Below, one piece after another: positions 33,561 through 35,227 of a DNA stretch of 35,227 bases. The position numbers and the translations under genes are program-made. This DNA is from Syntrophaceticus schinkii (lineage in GTDB: Bacteria > Bacillota > DSM-12270 > Thermacetogeniales > Thermacetogeniaceae): NCBI RefSeq assembly GCF_000946815.1, contig NZ_CDRZ01000101.1:1-35227 (forward strand), given 5' to 3'. Numbering within the stretch: position 1 is the first letter of the stretch; each line of letters opens with the position of its first letter. Below the pieces are notes generated by a model that saw only the letters and a list, made by a program, of their open reading frames with translations, was not told where the DNA came from and ran no database searches.

Positions 33561-34089
33561 TTATTTTGAATTCTTGTTCTGATCCTCAATAAGTTGACCT
33601 AATACCGCTAACCGCGGATCGATCTCCTCTCTCCTACAGCTGCACTGCTGGATATTGAGATCACAGCCACACTGTGAGCACACGCCCCCTGCATTCCGAT
33701 CTGCAGACAGGCTTCATCGGCAGCATCAGCTGTAGTGCCTCTCTAATAATACCGGAAAGATCAATTTCTTCACCGCTGTAAAACTGCAGCGGCTCATCCT
33801 TCATGTCCTGGGGAATATCCTCTCCCACCCGATAAAAGTTTTCCGCGAAGGGAACATCTAAATTGACAGAGAAGTTTTTCAAGCAAAGACTGCAGATCAG
33901 ACTCACTTCTCCTGTAATCTTACCCCGGACATAGATCCCCTCCCCGGTATTTGTGGCCTCACCCTCAACAGTGAGGTCCCGGAAAGTGATTTTTTGACCA
34001 GAGATATCAAGTGAATAATTCGGCACACTGCCCAGGAACCCTTCACTGCGAGATTTAACTTTCCGTAATTCACCCACATCGATTATCAC
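33561..34089 (-). CDS. yceD: YceD family protein (DUF177), frameshifted
   Basis: Conserved partner of rpmF; in Escherichia coli it relates to 23S rRNA processing or accumulation. I start at the GTG at 34089 ([18 protein letters not shown]) after TTAGGAG, because the frame beginning at 34110 would start about at the transcription start. First Cys pair is [10 protein letters not shown] (about 68). The C-terminus has [15 protein letters not shown], where the raw frame ends wrongly at 33661. Removing one base from the G5 run at 33683-33689 restores [18 protein letters not shown] and [16 protein letters not shown], with stop TAA at 33561, the family's usual ending. About 175 residues. The promoter is at 34116-34144. 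Confidence 0.88.
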
Positions 34090-34115
34090 AGCAGTCACTC
34101 CTAACAACACTCCAA

Positions 34116-34144
34116 ATTATAACGATCACCTGAGACATTGTCAA
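34116..34144 (-). promoter_or_regulatory. Consensus sigma-A promoter for yceD-rpmF
   Basis: Minus strand TTGACA (34139-34144), 17-base spacer, TATAAT (34116-34121): a complete match to consensus. Transcription would start near 34109, leaving about a 20-base leader to the yceD GTG. Confidence 0.9.
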
Positions 34145-34171
34145 TAAAAAAGGGGAAGAGGAACACAGGCA

Positions 34172-34348
34172 TTAAAGCTTGAGAATGCTGAATTTATCTG
34201 ATGTGTTGCCGGAAAAGATATGACCCATCACCGGCTGGCCGTTCTCTTGAACTGCGGCACCGATCTTGAACTGTTTTAGATCGGGACGGTAGTCTTTGCT
34301 GTGACCCTGTGTGATCAGAAAGTCTCCGAAGGCTCCATTTTCATAAGC
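34172..34348 (-). pseudogene. Fragment of an IS1634/IS4-type transposase
   Basis: A 58-codon minus-strand frame reads AYENGAFGDFLITQGHSKDY, then RPDLKQFKIGAAVQENGQPV, then MGHIFSGNTSDKFSILKL and a stop. The GHSKDxRPDLKQ and SGNTSDK boxes are characteristic of this transposase group. Stops lie immediately upstream, and neither the N-terminal third nor the C-terminal catalytic part is present. A remnant, flanked by the palindrome at 34374-34407. Confidence 0.7.
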
Positions 34349-34373
34349 TCACTATAAACACCGCATTTCTTGC

Positions 34374-34407
34374 TCCTCATAGGTATAATAATTTATACCT
34401 ATGAGGA
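34374..34407. repeat. Perfect 15-bp palindrome with 4-bp loop, plus a third half-copy
   Basis: Arms TCCTCATAGGTATAA (34374-34388) and its complement (34393-34407) around TAAT. A third copy of CTCATAGGTATAA lies at 34451-34463. This resembles abutted terminal inverted repeats of an IS, next to the transposase fragment. It could also be a simple stem-loop. The rest of 34408-34499 shows nothing else I can support. Confidence 0.65.
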
Positions 34408-34499
34408 ATAAAAAACTTTTGAAATCTCTTATATCATGCGGCTTAAGAGACTCATAGGTATAATTTTCCGGGAATCCAGGATAAAACATAACGCCCTCT

Positions 34500-34669
34500 C
34501 TATTTTAAACCAAAAGCTTCTTGCATTTTGCCTGATTGATTAAGAATTTGATCCTGTTTTGCATTTGGATAATGTTTGAAGAAATCATCCCATTGCTTAT
34601 TCCAATTATCTGACCCTCACTAATATTAATAAAAACGTTATCAAAATCGTACCACCTAAAGTTTCCAAA
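34500..34669 (-). pseudogene. Decayed hypothetical gene fragment
   Basis: A protein-like reading switches frame near 34612. One frame gives FGNFRWYDFDNVFINISEGQ; the other continues NWNKQWDDFFKHYPNAKQDQ, then ILNQSGKMQEAFGLK and a stop. The second part looks like the extreme C-terminus of a small or polymorphic-toxin-like protein, but I do not recognise the family. The DNA is AT-rich, unlike the core genes. The stretch 34670-34795 holds no supported gene. Confidence 0.3.
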
Positions 34670-34795
34670 GCATAGGTGTCAGCAGAACCGCTCCTTTGGC
34701 TAGATTCCTAAGCGTCCTCCGTTCCTTAACAATACTTTTTTTTTAAACTCATCTATTGGAAATATATAATCCAACTTCTATTTTATTAAACTTTT

Positions 34796-35200
34796 TTAAA
34801 TTATTTTTATTAATTCTTTATCCAAGATTTCCATTGAGGAATAAATGTGTTGTTCGACCTTGGTGTTTTGCATGGAAGCACCCCAACAGCAATGAATTTC
34901 ACCCCAATCAAATCGTCTCATCAATTCGATATCTCTCCAGTACGGCTTATTGTGCGAACCTCTCTCATTTAATACTATTCCGTACTTCGTGAGTTCATCT
35001 GTTTGTTGTAATAAGCGTATAATATTCAACGCATCACTATAAAACATAACAACATTTTTAGCTTTGATTGTTGGCCATGACAATAGTGCTTCTTGACGAT
35101 GTTCTGGAAATTGTTTTAAACGATCAATGTCTTTACTCTTTTGCCATAATAGTTTTCTAACAATAAAGCAAGCTTTCTCAGTAAACTGTTCTTCTTTGAA
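34796..35200 (-). CDS. Hypothetical protein, 5' end damaged or beyond window
   Basis: An open frame of 134 codons with no ATG start: FKEEQFTEKACFIVRKLLWQ, then a helical region (KDIDRLKQFPEHRQEALL), then FYSDALNIIRLLQQTDEL and WRDIELMRRFDWGEIHCCWG, ending DKELIKII. A TTG at 35083 could start a 95-residue version. A TAA lies just upstream of 35200, but another frame above it reads IDLLQYFL, so the gene probably continues past a further indel to the right edge. I do not recognise the family. There is no signal peptide or membrane span. AT-rich, like the neighbouring debris. Confidence 0.4.
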   Translation of the reverse strand, partial: FKEEQFTEKACFIVRKLLWQKSKDIDRLKQFPEHRQEALLSWPTIKAKNVVMFYSDALNIIRLLQQTDELTKYGIVLNERGSHNKPYWRDIELMRRFDWGEIHCCWGASMQNTKVEQHIYSSMEILDKELIKII

Positions 35201-35227
35201 TTAGAAAATATTGTAATAAGTCAATCG

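Noticed and set aside
34500-34669. Confident toxin/immunity pair at the right edge
   Set aside because: The fragments are short, broken and unrecognised; the similarity to toxin C-termini is only an impression.

Overview
This window looks like a chromosomal segment of a spore-forming Clostridia-type Firmicute. The evidence is the housekeeping gene order (yceD-rpmF-plsX-acpP-rnc-smc-ftsY and ylxM-ffh-rpsP-khpA-rimM-trmD-rplS-lepB-rbgA-rnhB-yraN-dprA-topA-trmFO), a spoVS gene with a sigma-H-like promoter, frequent GTG/TTG starts with strong Shine-Dalgarno sequences, and sigma-A promoters close to consensus. I cannot name a species from the sequence.

Layout. 1-955: 5' part of a DDE transposase running off the left edge. 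1118-5625: trmFO, topA and dprA (all minus). 5626-6077: a repeat-rich gap. 6078-6896: a lone ku gene. 6979-9599: an IS fragment and a two-gene ABC exporter. 9940-12062: the only sizeable plus-strand block, comM and a bifunctional-nuclease-family gene. 12111-15717: a small CBM25-like protein, a DUF3786 protein and a glycolate-oxidase-type glcF/glcD pair. 15734-22107: a long minus-strand translation, ribosome-maturation and secretion operon ending (5') at ylxM and a good sigma-A promoter. 22175-22277: a second cluster of the repeat seen at 5.6-6.1 kb. 22379-26213: a methylthioadenosine (MTA) salvage block (mtaD, class II aldolase, mtnA, mtnP) directly downstream of ftsY. 26213-34089: ftsY, smc, spoVS, rnc, acpP, plsX, rpmF and yceD, driven by a consensus promoter at 34116-34144. 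34150 to the end: low-GC, decayed IS and hypothetical-gene debris.

Two things stand out. First, seven genes (trmFO, an ABC permease, mtaD, the aldolase, smc, rpmF, yceD) each carry single-base indels, mostly +1 and mostly in G/C or A/T runs. Because smc and rpmF are normally conserved and smc carries two compensating indels 12 bases apart, I think sequence or assembly error is the likeliest explanation. Coordinates for these genes are given for the repaired reading frame. Second, a family of short hairpins with a shared G-rich loop (core GGGGACGGTTCT) and several unrelated but self-complementary stems occurs in two intergenic clusters. It resembles REP-type mobile palindromes and is the best candidate here for something unusual.

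Functionally, ffh and ftsY supply the two SRP GTPases. lepB acts in the same export pathway. rpsP, rplS, rpmF, rimM, rbgA, trmD and trmFO serve the ribosome and tRNA. smc, topA, dprA, comM and ku handle DNA. mtnP, mtnA and the class II aldolase match the dihydroxyacetone-phosphate shunt for MTA disposal.
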